From assembly GCA_038147755.1 (NCBI GenBank), contig JAYQTS010000008.1:1-64000 (forward strand): a stretch of 64,000 nucleotides of DNA, in the 5' to 3' direction. Positions 10,444 through 19,934 of the stretch are shown one piece after another. A model generated the notes under the pieces. It saw only the letters and a program-made list of their open reading frames with translations. It ran no database searches and had not been told where the DNA came from. The DNA comes from UBA5951 sp012269555 (lineage in GTDB: Bacteria; Pseudomonadota; Alphaproteobacteria; Puniceispirillales; Puniceispirillaceae). Within the stretch, counting starts at the first letter, position 1. Every line of letters starts with the position of its first letter. The position numbers and the translations under genes were made by a program.

Positions 10444-10896
10444 TTAATTTTTCACCTTCCAAGAATATTCATAAGAATCAGATGAACAACCATCTCTAAA
10501 ATAATAATTTTTCCGAATTCCAATTTTATTAAATCCAGTCTTCTCGTATAGAGAAATAGCGGCAATATTATTTTCAGCAACACCTAGAAAGATTCTTCGA
10601 ATACCGTTCTTTATGCAATGTTTTTGAAGGTGGGAAACAAGTTCATAGGCAACGCCTTGTCTCCTTTGTTCTTTTATAACACCAATTTCAATAATATCAA
10701 TTTCATCAAGTACATGAATGGCAGATATAAAAGAACTTAAGGTATTGTTCATATGTCCACAAAATCCAATGTGATAGGGTTTTTTTAATGTTTCCAAAAA
10801 TGTAAAAGAGCTTTTATTATATAAATTAATTTTCTGATAGAGTTTAAAAACAGCTTCAATATTTTGAGCATTAATTTTTTTTATTTCAAACATCAA
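10444..10896 (-). CDS. rimI: GNAT acetyltransferase, probable ribosomal-protein-alanine acetyltransferase RimI
   Basis: Intact 150-residue GNAT protein. The acetyl-CoA-binding motif A appears as EIGVIKEQRRQGVAYELVSHL (about residues 70-90), followed by GVAENNIAAISLYEKTGFNKIGIRKNYY, the typical RimI end (ENxxAxxLYxKxGF). RimI acetylates the N-terminal alanine of ribosomal protein S18 in E. coli. Its place directly downstream of tsaB supports this assignment over other GNAT enzymes. The 99 bp between it and miaB (10345-10443) show nothing I can identify; the fur-type gene found here in some relatives is absent. Confidence 0.82.
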   Translation of the reverse strand: MMFEIKKINAQNIEAVFKLYQKINLYNKSSFTFLETLKKPYHIGFCGHMNNTLSSFISAIHVLDEIDIIEIGVIKEQRRQGVAYELVSHLQKHCIKNGIRRIFLGVAENNIAAISLYEKTGFNKIGIRKNYYFRDGCSSDSYEYSWKVKN

Positions 10897-10928
10897 GCTA
10901 AACTAAAAAGCATTTAATTGTTTATTTG

Positions 10929-11622
10929 TCATTTTATTATTGCCGGGGCTAAATATAGCGGAGTTGCGGGTGAACACTGTCCTTTATCCTGTAGCTGCCA
11001 TGCTGCATAATTCGCTATATGCACAGCATTAAGCTTTTCCATAAAATACTGCACCTTTGAAGCGTTTCCTGTATTACCATTAAATATATCAGATATCTTA
11101 GCAAACGGACCATATATTTTTACTATGTAACCAGACTTAATCAAATAATTCACTTTGATTTGCAGGTGTTCTAATGACAAATCCTCTATATCTTTTTGAA
11201 CATTCAATTTCTTGGTTGAATTCTTGACAATAATAAGACCCTCTTCTTGTATCCGTAATTGCAAAAATAACTATTTTATCATTATATTCGCCATCATTGG
11301 TCAATTTATTATAACAAGAAAACCCCAACGCAGATAAGCCATTAACGCCATAATATTCTTTACCTGTGGCAATGCTAAAACCCGTTATAGTAGCAAGACA
11401 GGTTCTTATGCCCGTAAATGAACCAGGGCCTCTCCCGCCAACAAAAAAATCGATTTCATCTAAGTCAAGTTTTGCTTGTTTTAAAGCTTTATGTACCTGA
11501 GTTATTATTCTTTCAGCATGGCCAAATTTTGCCTCAGTAATTTGATAAGAAAGAAGTTTGGAATCCTGCCAAATGGCAACTGAACTCGATTCAGCCGAAG
11601 ACTCTAGCGCAAGTAAAATCAT
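10929..11622 (-). CDS. tsaB: tRNA threonylcarbamoyladenosine biosynthesis protein TsaB (one frameshift)
   Basis: The N-terminal frame begins MILLALESSAESSSVAIW and contains FGHAERIITQVHKAL and FFVGGRGPGSFTGIRTCLA, the ASKHA-fold signature of TsaB (YeaZ). At about 11240 the frame shifts after ITDTRRGS; the remainder ends ...PATPLYLAPAIIK, the usual family C-terminus. TsaB forms the complex with TsaD and TsaE that makes t6A37 in ANN-decoding tRNAs. It heads the minus-strand block with rimI and diverges from the deacetylase gene. A single one-base indel explains the break. Confidence 0.92.
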
Positions 11623-11713
11623 TTTTTTCTTTATAAATTTATTTTAAATAGGCTTATGCAAACAAAGTAGTATTTTTAAGTTAACAAATTATGGTATAAT
11701 ACAAAAAAATCAA

Positions 11714-12769
11714 ATGGAAATTACGTGTTTTATGTTTAATCATCACCTACTTTTTGTGTCTTTATTAATTGGTTTCATTACCGTTGGCTTTAACGCAACA
11801 TCACTCAACCAAGCTAAAGCGGCGGAGAAAAATGATTATGCAACAGTAATAATGTATCATCGATTTGGTGAAAACAAATATCCGTCAACAAATGTTACTA
11901 TTGAACAATTCGAATCACATCTCGAATTTATTAGGCAGGGTAATTACACTGTGATGCCGCTAATAAAAATTATAGAAGCGCTGAAGTCTGGAGGCGAAAT
12001 AAATGATAAAACTATAGCCATTACAATAGATGATGCGTATTTATCGGTTTATAAAGAGGCTTGGCCACGCTTACAGGAATATGGTTATCCATTTACAATA
12101 TTTATCGCAACAGACCCCGTAGACAATAATCTTACAAACTACATGGACTGGGATCAAATACGTGAATTACAGGAGGGTGGGGTAACAATTGGTTCCCAAA
12201 CTAAATCCCACCCTCACATGCATAGATTATCCCCAATTAAGATAGAACAGGAAATTGCTATATCTAACAAGAGGTTTTTGGAAGAAACTGGCCAATACCC
12301 CATGCTATTTGCCTATCCGTATGGTGAATACTCTCTAGATGTTGTAAAAGCTGTTAAGGATGCAGGATTTATTGCAGCTTTCGGTCAAAATTCTGGTGTT
12401 TTATATGCTGATGATAATATGTTTGAATTACCAAGATTTGCGTTCAATGAAACCTATGGGTCTATTGATAGGCTAAAACTTGCACTTGATGGGAAACCCT
12501 TGCGAGTGAGAGATATTATACCTCAAGACATGGTGTTAAAAAACAATCCTCCTTCCTTTGGTTTTACTGTCGATAAATCACTCACACCAATAAACCAACT
12601 GAGATGCTTTTCTGGCGAATTTGGTCAACTTAATGTTGAAATATTAGGTCCAAGAGCAGAAATTAGATTGCCTGGGGTTTTGAAAGGACCACGTTCACGG
12701 ATAAATTGCACAATGCCTGCAGAAAATGGACGTTGGCGTTGGTTTGGTAGACAATTTCTTACTAATTAA
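11714..12769 (+). CDS. Polysaccharide deacetylase (CE4/NodB family), exported
   Basis: Intact 351-residue protein with an N-terminal hydrophobic segment (about residues 11-30) and an alanine-rich possible cleavage site near AKA-AEK (35-39). NodB-domain motifs are visible: the catalytic/metal TIDDAY (104-109), the metal-binding His motif SQTKSHPHMHRL (161-172), and FAYPYGEYS (199-207). The family removes N-acetyl or O-acetyl groups from envelope or extracellular polysaccharides; the substrate cannot be inferred. The last 110 residues form a separate region I do not recognise. It diverges from tsaB and its 3' end overlaps the convergent Bax-like gene by 8 bp. The 91 bp upstream contain no clear operator. 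Confidence 0.85.
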   Translation: MEITCFMFNHHLLFVSLLIGFITVGFNATSLNQAKAAEKNDYATVIMYHRFGENKYPSTNVTIEQFESHLEFIRQGNYTVMPLIKIIEALKSGGEINDKTIAITIDDAYLSVYKEAWPRLQEYGYPFTIFIATDPVDNNLTNYMDWDQIRELQEGGVTIGSQTKSHPHMHRLSPIKIEQEIAISNKRFLEETGQYPMLFAYPYGEYSLDVVKAVKDAGFIAAFGQNSGVLYADDNMFELPRFAFNETYGSIDRLKLALDGKPLRVRDIIPQDMVLKNNPPSFGFTVDKSLTPINQLRCFSGEFGQLNVEILGPRAEIRLPGVLKGPRSRINCTMPAENGRWRWFGRQFLTN

Positions 12770-13727
12770 CTAGCATGCTATAATCAAAACGTTGTAAATT
12801 ATTTTGTAATATAATATTTTTTATAGACTCAACATATTCATCACCCGTTTCAGCGTAAGGATACAAAGCTGAAGCTAACGCCAAACCATCGGGCCATTTT
12901 CCTTTTTTAATATATGAAATTCTGAGATTTCTAAATTCTTTATAAGCAAAATGTGTGTTCAAATTTCTCATGTAAGACCGAACAGAGCTTTTAAGATTAG
13001 GAAAACTTTGAACAAACGCCTGGCTATTTGACGCATCTAAGGGTTTAATACCAGACTTAGGTGACCAAGACCATTGTCCATATAACGCGTTTCCCTCTGT
13101 ACTGAAACGAGACGTTCCCCAACCAGATTCTATGGCAGCTTGGGCCAATGCCAAGGAAGTTGGTATTGGTAAAACTTTTTTTTCTAATAAATGAAACATC
13201 TCATCACTGTCATAAGTATCTTCGTCAATTTTATAAATTTTTGCGAGTCTTTTCACCTCAGAAAAGTTTACTGATTTTTTTGTGTTCAAAAAGATATGTC
13301 TTTGATTCCAGATTTCTTGATTTGCTTCGAGGATTAGAGGTAACATTAACCTAATAAAAATTACTTTTTTCTCTGCAACTGGCAATTTATCTAAACCAAT
13401 AGGCACAGAATTCAAATATATGCTCGGCACTTGTAGCAAACCAGATAATGTGTGAGGTGGATACTCAAAACCCACTGGAAGAAATTGTGTAAGAGTTTTA
13501 TTTGGTATTTGAAAAAACCAACCTAACTCTTTATTTGATAAATCTCTATTTTCAAGTTGATATTTATATAAATTGTAAGCAGGGTCGTCGTTTCCATAGC
13601 TTTCAATTGTCGTTTTTACTTCCGAATTGAAAAAACGTGGCTTTTCAAAATTTAGTGGCAATAATAAACCAAAAACAAGAGCACAAAATAAGATTAACAA
13701 AATTACAGGCTGAAACAACCTTGACAT
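12762..13727 (-). CDS. Bax-like N-acetylglucosaminidase, membrane-anchored
   Basis: Intact 321-residue protein. An N-terminal hydrophobic helix (residues 7-25) suggests a signal anchor facing the periplasm. The C-terminal glucosaminidase (GH73-like) domain has ALAQAAIESGWGTSRF with the expected catalytic Glu at 200, then GNALYGQWSW and SYMRNLNTHFAYKEFR, matching E. coli Bax. Such enzymes cleave peptidoglycan or related glycans. It faces the deacetylase gene, so two envelope-glycan enzymes are adjacent but on opposite strands; whether they cooperate is only a guess. Confidence 0.82.
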   Translation of the reverse strand: MSRLFQPVILLILFCALVFGLLLPLNFEKPRFFNSEVKTTIESYGNDDPAYNLYKYQLENRDLSNKELGWFFQIPNKTLTQFLPVGFEYPPHTLSGLLQVPSIYLNSVPIGLDKLPVAEKKVIFIRLMLPLILEANQEIWNQRHIFLNTKKSVNFSEVKRLAKIYKIDEDTYDSDEMFHLLEKKVLPIPTSLALAQAAIESGWGTSRFSTEGNALYGQWSWSPKSGIKPLDASNSQAFVQSFPNLKSSVRSYMRNLNTHFAYKEFRNLRISYIKKGKWPDGLALASALYPYAETGDEYVESIKNIILQNNLQRFDYSMLVN

Positions 13728-13755
13728 CTCTTATTTTCCCTACATTTTGTTTAAA

Positions 13756-14310
13756 TTAAGACGCAGCAGGCCTAACTTCTTTAACTTCAGGAATGTAATG
13801 ACGAAGCATATTTTCAATTCCCATTTTGAGGGTCGCTGCACTACTTGGACAGCCTTGACAAGCACCACGCATCTGCAAAGTAACTATGCCATCCTCATAT
13901 GATGAAAAGGTAATATCACCACCATCCATTGCAACAGCTGGTCTCACTCTAGTATCAATCAAATGTTTAATTTGCTGCACTGTCTCACTATCCGTTTCAT
14001 TTTCAGATGAAGCTTTTTCATCCAATATTTCAACAACTGGCAATCCAGAAGCATAGTGTTCCATGATAGCCGCTAAAATTGCAGGTTTCAAAGAAAACCA
14101 TTCTAGGGAGTCAATTTTAGTAACAGCAATAAAATCTGAACCTAAAAAGACAGATTGTACCCCATCGATATTGAATAGGCATTTTGCGAGTGGGGAATTC
14201 TTAGCTTCTTCCTCAGAATTGAATTCCGCGTTCCCTGTGCCCATAACATCGACACCAGGAATAAATTTTAAAGCCGCTGGATTTGGCGTTTCTTCTGTTT
14301 GTATAAACAT
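13756..14310 (-). CDS. NifU-like Fe-S cluster scaffold protein (Nfu family)
   Basis: Intact 184-residue protein. The N-terminal Nfu_N domain starts MFIQTEETPNPAALKFIPG and includes PLAKCLFNIDGVQSVFLGSDFI. The C-terminal NifU domain has RPAVAMDGGDITF and GACQGCPSSAATLK with the cluster-binding CxxC (Cys151, Cys154). This two-domain form is the alphaproteobacterial and mitochondrial NFU1 type, a late-acting carrier for [4Fe-4S] clusters. Likely clients in this window are MiaB, Nth and HemW, but this is inference. It sits downstream of trpS on the same strand, with a 110 bp gap that holds nothing obvious. Confidence 0.93.
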   Translation of the reverse strand: MFIQTEETPNPAALKFIPGVDVMGTGNAEFNSEEEAKNSPLAKCLFNIDGVQSVFLGSDFIAVTKIDSLEWFSLKPAILAAIMEHYASGLPVVEILDEKASSENETDSETVQQIKHLIDTRVRPAVAMDGGDITFSSYEDGIVTLQMRGACQGCPSSAATLKMGIENMLRHYIPEVKEVRPAAS

Positions 14311-14420
14311 GCTTATTTTTTCTCCAAAACCTAATTACTCAAAGATACTCTACGAGAAACTTCTTTCAATGTATCAATAATACCACATATTGAAAAGTAG
14401 TTACTCAAAATTGATACGAA

Positions 14421-15433
14421 CTAATTAGAAGATTGGACGAATCCCATAACACTCTTGCAAGCTGCCAATATAGGCTCAGCTATCGACTGCGCTTTTTTGC
14501 TTCCCTCAGCCAAAAAATGGTCTAACTCTACCGTATCAGATAATATTACATTCATCTCGTTTCTAATTGGTGAAATCGTATTAATTAAACACTCGGCTAG
14601 CATTGGCTTAAATTTTCCAAACCCTTCTCCAGAAAATTCTAATAACACATCGCTTTCAGTTTGATTTGTTAATGCAGCATAAATACCCACAAGATTTCTT
14701 GCTTCTGGTCTTTCTTCAAGTTCACGAACATTATCTGGGAGAGGTTCTGAGTCAGTTTTTGCTTTTTTTATTTTTTGAGCTATTAAATCGTCATCATCAT
14801 TTAGATTTATTCGAGTAAAATCAGACATACTAGATTTACTCATTTTAGAGGTGCCGTCCCTAAGGCTCATAATTCGTGCGGCTGTTTTTTGAATAATAGG
14901 GTCTGGAATTGGAAAAATTTTTCTCCAAACATTGAATTAAATGCTATTGCAATATCTCTTGTAAGCTCTAAATGCTGCTTTTGGTCCTCACCAACTGGAA
15001 CATATGTTGCCTTATAAGCAAGGATGTCAGCCGCCATTAATGTTGGGTATGCATATAATCCCACTGTAGCGTTTTCTCTATTTTTTCCAGCCTTTTCTTT
15101 AAATTGAGTCATACGATTTAACCAACCTAGGCGAGCAACGCAGTTAAATAACCAAGCAAGTTCTGCATGTTGTGGTACCTGAGACTGGTTGAATAAAATA
15201 GATTTATTAACCTCAATTCCAGATGCGATAAGACATGCAGCTACTTCATGTGTTGCTGTTGATAAAGACTTTGGTTCTTGTGGCACTGTGATAGCATGCA
15301 AATCAACAATACAATAAATGGTTTCATGATCCTTCTGCAACCCGACCCAATTTTTTATAGCACCAAGATAATTTCCTAGGTGGAGATTCCCAGTAGGTTG
15401 AACACCTGAAAAAACACGCCCATTTAACATCAT
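14421..15433 (-). CDS. trpS: Tryptophan-tRNA ligase (one frameshift)
   Basis: The N-terminal frame has RVFSGVQPTGNLHLGNYLGAI with the class I HIGH-type motif GNLHLG, then QVPQHAELAWLF and AYPTLMAADILAY. Around 14890 the frame changes; the rest begins with MSLRDGTSKMSKSSMSD (the KMSKS loop) and ends ...VMGFVQSSN. Together they give about 337 residues, the normal length. The enzyme charges tRNA-Trp. One indel explains the break, since the two frames join at the conserved segment before MSLRDG. Confidence 0.95.
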
Positions 15434-15517
15434 TTTTTCCTAGTTAAGAAATATTTTCCTTTTTAAGCTGTATCAAGAATAAACACAACATTATACACAA
15501 CGATTTCCTTAAAATGT

Positions 15518-17092
15518 TTAATGCTTACCAGTTCTACTATTTAGTAAACCAGCAGGTAAAAAACCACCAAAAAAGGCAATACCAAAGTAAAAACACATTC
15601 CAAATATAACTAAAATTCCCAAAACATGTATATCCAAAAGATGCGTTTTATTTAGCCAACTTTCTAAAAGAGCTAAAAGTGAACCCATCAATATACAAAA
15701 AATAAAAATAGGCAAAAAACAATTGAAACTATCTAATATTAGGTAACCCTCTTTTATGAGAAGATATGATAAATAGAATGTCCCAAACCAAATTGAGATT
15801 GATGTGCCTAATGCTAAACCAACGTGCCCTATAAACTGCATTAAAATAATGCTAAGAATGATATTTGCAAATACTGTTGCAAAGCTTATTTTTAGAATTA
15901 CCGATGGTCTATTTGAAGCAAAAAAAACAGATTGAAATAATTTTTGTGCAACAAATGCAGGTAGACCTATAGCATAAGCTACTAATGCATCTGCTGTTGC
16001 CCTGACATCCACTTCATCAAACGCACCATATCCAAATACTCCGGAAATAATCAAAGGAGATATTATAATTAATGCAGTAGCTGCAGGAATAGTAAAAAAC
16101 CACCCCAGATGAAGTGAATTACTCAGAGATTTTTGCATCTCTTTTTTTTCACCATTGGCGTATAACCTGGCAAGATGTGGAAGGAGTGCGGTTCCGAGCG
16201 CAATGCCTATAATCCCAAGGGGAAGTTGATTAATTCTATCACCGTAATAAAGCCAAGATATAGCTCCAACAGGAAGCAATGAGGCAAGTATCATATCAAC
16301 AAAAATATTTATTTGCACACTCCCGGCACTAAACGCTGCGGGCACGAAGGATTTCCACATTTTTTTGCCTGATTTACTTATGCCTACCCATTCCCATGAT
16401 GGATTTAATTTGGCTCTCAAAAGCACTATTTTCATTAATAATATTTGCATAAGACCAGCTAATGAAACACTAACTGCTAATGGGAAGGTTAGTGATATCA
16501 AAGTTGCATCAGACAAATTTCCTACTGAAAAAAATACAAAAACTGCACCAAAAATAAGCGCTAAATTCAGTAAAATTGGTGTAGCTGCTCCAGGCCAAAA
16601 TATTCTATGAGTATTTAATAAAGCAGACCATAAAGCTACCAAGGATATCATAACAAGGTAAGGCATCGTAATTCGGGCTAGTAGAATTGCAGCTTCAAGC
16701 CTTTCTGCTGTAGCCTTAAAACCAGGCGCAAGAATCTGTATAATAAATGGCATTAATAATTCAAATATAATAACGATGCCAGACAAACAAATTACAAGTA
16801 AAATTTGTACCTCTGTTACTAAGTGGAGAGCTGTTTTTTTATTATTTTTTGCAATCTCTTCCTCATAAGTTGGCAAAAATACATTTGTCAACGCACCCTC
16901 TGCTGTAATTCGCCTAAAGAAATTTGGCAGTTTCAGGGCTACCAAAAAGGCATCCGAAGCGGCACCTGCTCCCAGAACTAAAGCCAATAATACATCTCTC
17001 ACCAAACCTAATATACGACTTATCGCAGTAAAAAATCCAACTTGTTTAAATCCACGAATCACAGAAAATGAATTAGTGCTAGAGAGGTTCAT
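15518..17092 (-). CDS. murJ: Lipid II flippase MurJ (MviN)
   Basis: Intact 524-residue polytopic membrane protein with about 14 hydrophobic segments. The N-terminus GFFTAISRILGLVRDVLLALVLG and the following ASDAFLVALKLPNFFRRITAEGALTNVFLPTYEE are the MurJ signature (the first arginines line the substrate cavity). MurJ flips lipid II across the inner membrane for peptidoglycan synthesis. Its ATG overlaps the glnD stop by 4 bp, so the two are translationally coupled. The glnD-murJ-trpS order is standard in alphaproteobacteria. Confidence 0.96.
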   Translation of the reverse strand: MNLSSTNSFSVIRGFKQVGFFTAISRILGLVRDVLLALVLGAGAASDAFLVALKLPNFFRRITAEGALTNVFLPTYEEEIAKNNKKTALHLVTEVQILLVICLSGIVIIFELLMPFIIQILAPGFKATAERLEAAILLARITMPYLVMISLVALWSALLNTHRIFWPGAATPILLNLALIFGAVFVFFSVGNLSDATLISLTFPLAVSVSLAGLMQILLMKIVLLRAKLNPSWEWVGISKSGKKMWKSFVPAAFSAGSVQINIFVDMILASLLPVGAISWLYYGDRINQLPLGIIGIALGTALLPHLARLYANGEKKEMQKSLSNSLHLGWFFTIPAATALIIISPLIISGVFGYGAFDEVDVRATADALVAYAIGLPAFVAQKLFQSVFFASNRPSVILKISFATVFANIILSIILMQFIGHVGLALGTSISIWFGTFYLSYLLIKEGYLILDSFNCFLPIFIFCILMGSLLALLESWLNKTHLLDIHVLGILVIFGMCFYFGIAFFGGFLPAGLLNSRTGKH

Positions 17093-19929
17093 AGCTGATC
17101 TTTTTTTGACTGTTTCAGCACTTGAAGAAGAGAGTTTCGGATTTTTTCAATCATTATATCCGTCTTAATTTTCATACCAAAAATATCTTTTACATAAAAA
17201 ACGTCAACAGCTCTATCACCATAGGTGGAAACAGATGCTGAATTAATCTGTAACCCTAACTGAGCAATTTTGCGAGTTAAGTCGTATAAAAGTTGGGGTC
17301 TATCAGGGCCACTTATTTCTAATACTGTGTGAGTATTGCTCATTTGATTTGTGATAGTTACCCTTGGCACAGTCAACATCGCTTTTTGGCGCTCTGAAAT
17401 AGTTTTTGTTTTTTTACCCAGTTGTTCTGCCAAAATTATTTTACCAGCCAATGTATCATCTATCATCTTTTTAATACGAAATAAGGTTTCTGGTTCTTTT
17501 ACAGAAGATTTTTCTAATGTCTGAATCATAAATTCATCAAGAATTGTGCCATCTTTGCGTGTATTAATTCGTGCATACACAACTTGACACCCCGCCATAG
17601 TAACCGCGCCAGCTATTCTGCTAAATAATCCTGGGTGATCCTGCGTAATTATAGTTAACATTGTAGACTTACTATCTTCTTTTTCAGTCAAATCGAGATG
17701 CAGCGGGTTTTTATTTTTATAAAACTTTTCTAGCAAATTGCTGTGAAACAAATGTGTTTGCACGTCAAAAGTAAGCCAATATGAAGGATAAAATAATTCT
17801 TGATATTTTTCAAATTTTTTATCATCCCAATTTAGGTTTTTCTGAATCAAAATCTTTGCTCGTGATTTGGACTGTTCTGACAGTCCGCTTTCCTCATGGC
17901 TTGGCGCCAAACCTCCAAGCACCCGCTCTGATTCGTAGTATAATACTCTCATTAAGCTTGCTTTCCAGCCATTCCAAATAGTCGGACCGACAGCTCTAAT
18001 ATCAGCAACAGTAAGAACAAGAAGGAGTTTTAACCTTTCTAAAGATTGAACATCTGCTACAAAATTTTGGATTGTTTTCGGATCATTAAGATCATAACGG
18101 AATGCTATTTTGCTAATTAATAGGTGCCATCTAATTAGCCATTTAACTGTGTCTGTTTCGTCTTCAGAAAAACCGAACCATGGACACAGTTTTCCAGCGA
18201 TTTTGGAACCCAAAATAGAATGGTCTCCACCTTTACCTTTGGCAAGATCATGCAAAAACACCGCCATATATAGAACTCTTCTAGCTTCTGTCTGATGTAT
18301 TAATTCACATGCAAGCGGGGCTTCATTTTTAATTTTTCCAGTCTCAATTTCGTTTAGAATTTCTACTGCTTTAATAGTGTGCTCATCTACTGTATAACTA
18401 TGATACATATCAAATTGCATCATACATATAACATGCCCAAAATCAGGCAGGAATTTACTAAGATAACCTGTATCACTCATTAAACGAAGCACGCGACCCG
18501 CTGAGTCTTTGGAGGTCAATATTTCAAGAAACAATCTCCTGTTTTCTTCCGTTTGTAATTGTGCAACAGAACAAGCTTTTATCGCTCGTGTCATTCTCCT
18601 AAATGTTTCTGGATGAATATCTGACTTCAAAAATTGAGCATGATGAAATAGTTGGATAAGAAGTTCTGGATTCTGTCTAAAACGAATTGATGGTGGCAGG
18701 CTCAATCTGTTTTTCATAATTTCAAATGGTGCTAACCTAGACTGATTGTAAAAGCTTACAAAATTTAAAATTCTTCCTAATCCAAATATACCTTTATTTT
18801 CAAAATCACTTTCTATAGCCGAGCAAAATATCCTTGTAAGGGTTCCTACCTGCCTTGCTGCTAAAAAATAACGTTTCATAAAACGTTCAACGCCACGCAT
18901 CCCCCCTCTTCCAGAAAAACCCATTATTGGCGCAATATCTATCTGAGCATCAAACGTAAGCCTATCATCCTCGCGTTTTGATCTTAAATGTAAGAAGCAA
19001 CGAACTGTCCATAAAAACCGCTGCGATGCTGCAAAATTTTTTGCCTCAGAAACTCGCAAAACACCGAGCTCAATAACTTCTTCGACAGACCTAACTTTAT
19101 ATGCAAATTTTGCTATCCAAAAAAGCGTGTGGAGGTCTCTCAAGCCCCCTTTACCCTCTTTAATTTGCGGCTCCACCATGTAACGAGTTGCGCCATGCAG
19201 TTTATGTCTGGAATCTCTTTCACGTAATTTTTCAGTTACAAAATATGATACTGGCTTTTCTGAGATCCATGAACGAAGACGCTTTTCAAAATTTTCAAAT
19301 AACTTTTCGTCCCCTTCAATATACCTTATTTCTAATAGGGCTGTCATTATCGTTATATCATCATTTGCAGCTTCTAAACATTGGTCACTCGTTCTAGTGG
19401 CGTGACCTACCTTCAATCCAAGGTCCCAGAGAAGGTATAAGATATATTCAATAACAGGCTGATGCTTGGTTAATTGATCTTTCTGATAAAGAAATAATAA
19501 ATCTATATCACTATGAGGTGCGAGCTCCCCTCTGCCATATCCGCCAACAGCTAAAATGGACAAACCAATTATTTTTTTTTTATTTTTCTTATAATGCCTG
19601 CTTATAGTCATTCTATAAATAGTTGATATGAGCTGATCCATTATCATGGCATGATTGCCAACGTATACCGCACCGTCGTAATTTTTATATAGGTTTTCAG
19701 CAAGCTTGGATTTTACTTCTGAAAGAGTTTTTTTGAGTACATTTAGAAGTTTTGCACGAAAAACACCTTCATCTTCCTCAGACTGAATCTTTATTAAATC
19801 TTTGGAAAGCTTCTTTGAATGAAAACTAAAATTCTCGCTATATTCAGCTATACCAATTGGGGCTAATAAAGACAAAGCGTTACTTGGTTGTACTTGCTGC
19901 CTCAAAAGATATCGATGTTGTTTTTTCAT
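17089..19929 (-). CDS. glnD: Bifunctional [protein-PII] uridylyltransferase/uridylyl-removing enzyme
   Basis: Intact 946-residue protein. The nucleotidyltransferase domain has LAVGGYGRGELAPHSDIDLLFLY (about residues 126-148). The HD domain has DEHTIKAVEIL and AVFLHDLAKGKGGDHS. Two ACT domains follow: TIITQDHPGLFSRIAGAVT and EISGPDRPQLLYDLTRKIAQ. GlnD senses glutamine and adds or removes UMP on PII proteins, linking nitrogen status to glutamine synthetase control. It lies 5 bp after mutS and overlaps murJ. It is the longest uninterrupted gene of the window. Confidence 0.97.
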   Translation of the reverse strand: MKKQHRYLLRQQVQPSNALSLLAPIGIAEYSENFSFHSKKLSKDLIKIQSEEDEGVFRAKLLNVLKKTLSEVKSKLAENLYKNYDGAVYVGNHAMIMDQLISTIYRMTISRHYKKNKKKIIGLSILAVGGYGRGELAPHSDIDLLFLYQKDQLTKHQPVIEYILYLLWDLGLKVGHATRTSDQCLEAANDDITIMTALLEIRYIEGDEKLFENFEKRLRSWISEKPVSYFVTEKLRERDSRHKLHGATRYMVEPQIKEGKGGLRDLHTLFWIAKFAYKVRSVEEVIELGVLRVSEAKNFAASQRFLWTVRCFLHLRSKREDDRLTFDAQIDIAPIMGFSGRGGMRGVERFMKRYFLAARQVGTLTRIFCSAIESDFENKGIFGLGRILNFVSFYNQSRLAPFEIMKNRLSLPPSIRFRQNPELLIQLFHHAQFLKSDIHPETFRRMTRAIKACSVAQLQTEENRRLFLEILTSKDSAGRVLRLMSDTGYLSKFLPDFGHVICMMQFDMYHSYTVDEHTIKAVEILNEIETGKIKNEAPLACELIHQTEARRVLYMAVFLHDLAKGKGGDHSILGSKIAGKLCPWFGFSEDETDTVKWLIRWHLLISKIAFRYDLNDPKTIQNFVADVQSLERLKLLLVLTVADIRAVGPTIWNGWKASLMRVLYYESERVLGGLAPSHEESGLSEQSKSRAKILIQKNLNWDDKKFEKYQELFYPSYWLTFDVQTHLFHSNLLEKFYKNKNPLHLDLTEKEDSKSTMLTIITQDHPGLFSRIAGAVTMAGCQVVYARINTRKDGTILDEFMIQTLEKSSVKEPETLFRIKKMIDDTLAGKIILAEQLGKKTKTISERQKAMLTVPRVTITNQMSNTHTVLEISGPDRPQLLYDLTRKIAQLGLQINSASVSTYGDRAVDVFYVKDIFGMKIKTDIMIEKIRNSLLQVLKQSKKDQL

Positions 19930-19934
19930 TATTT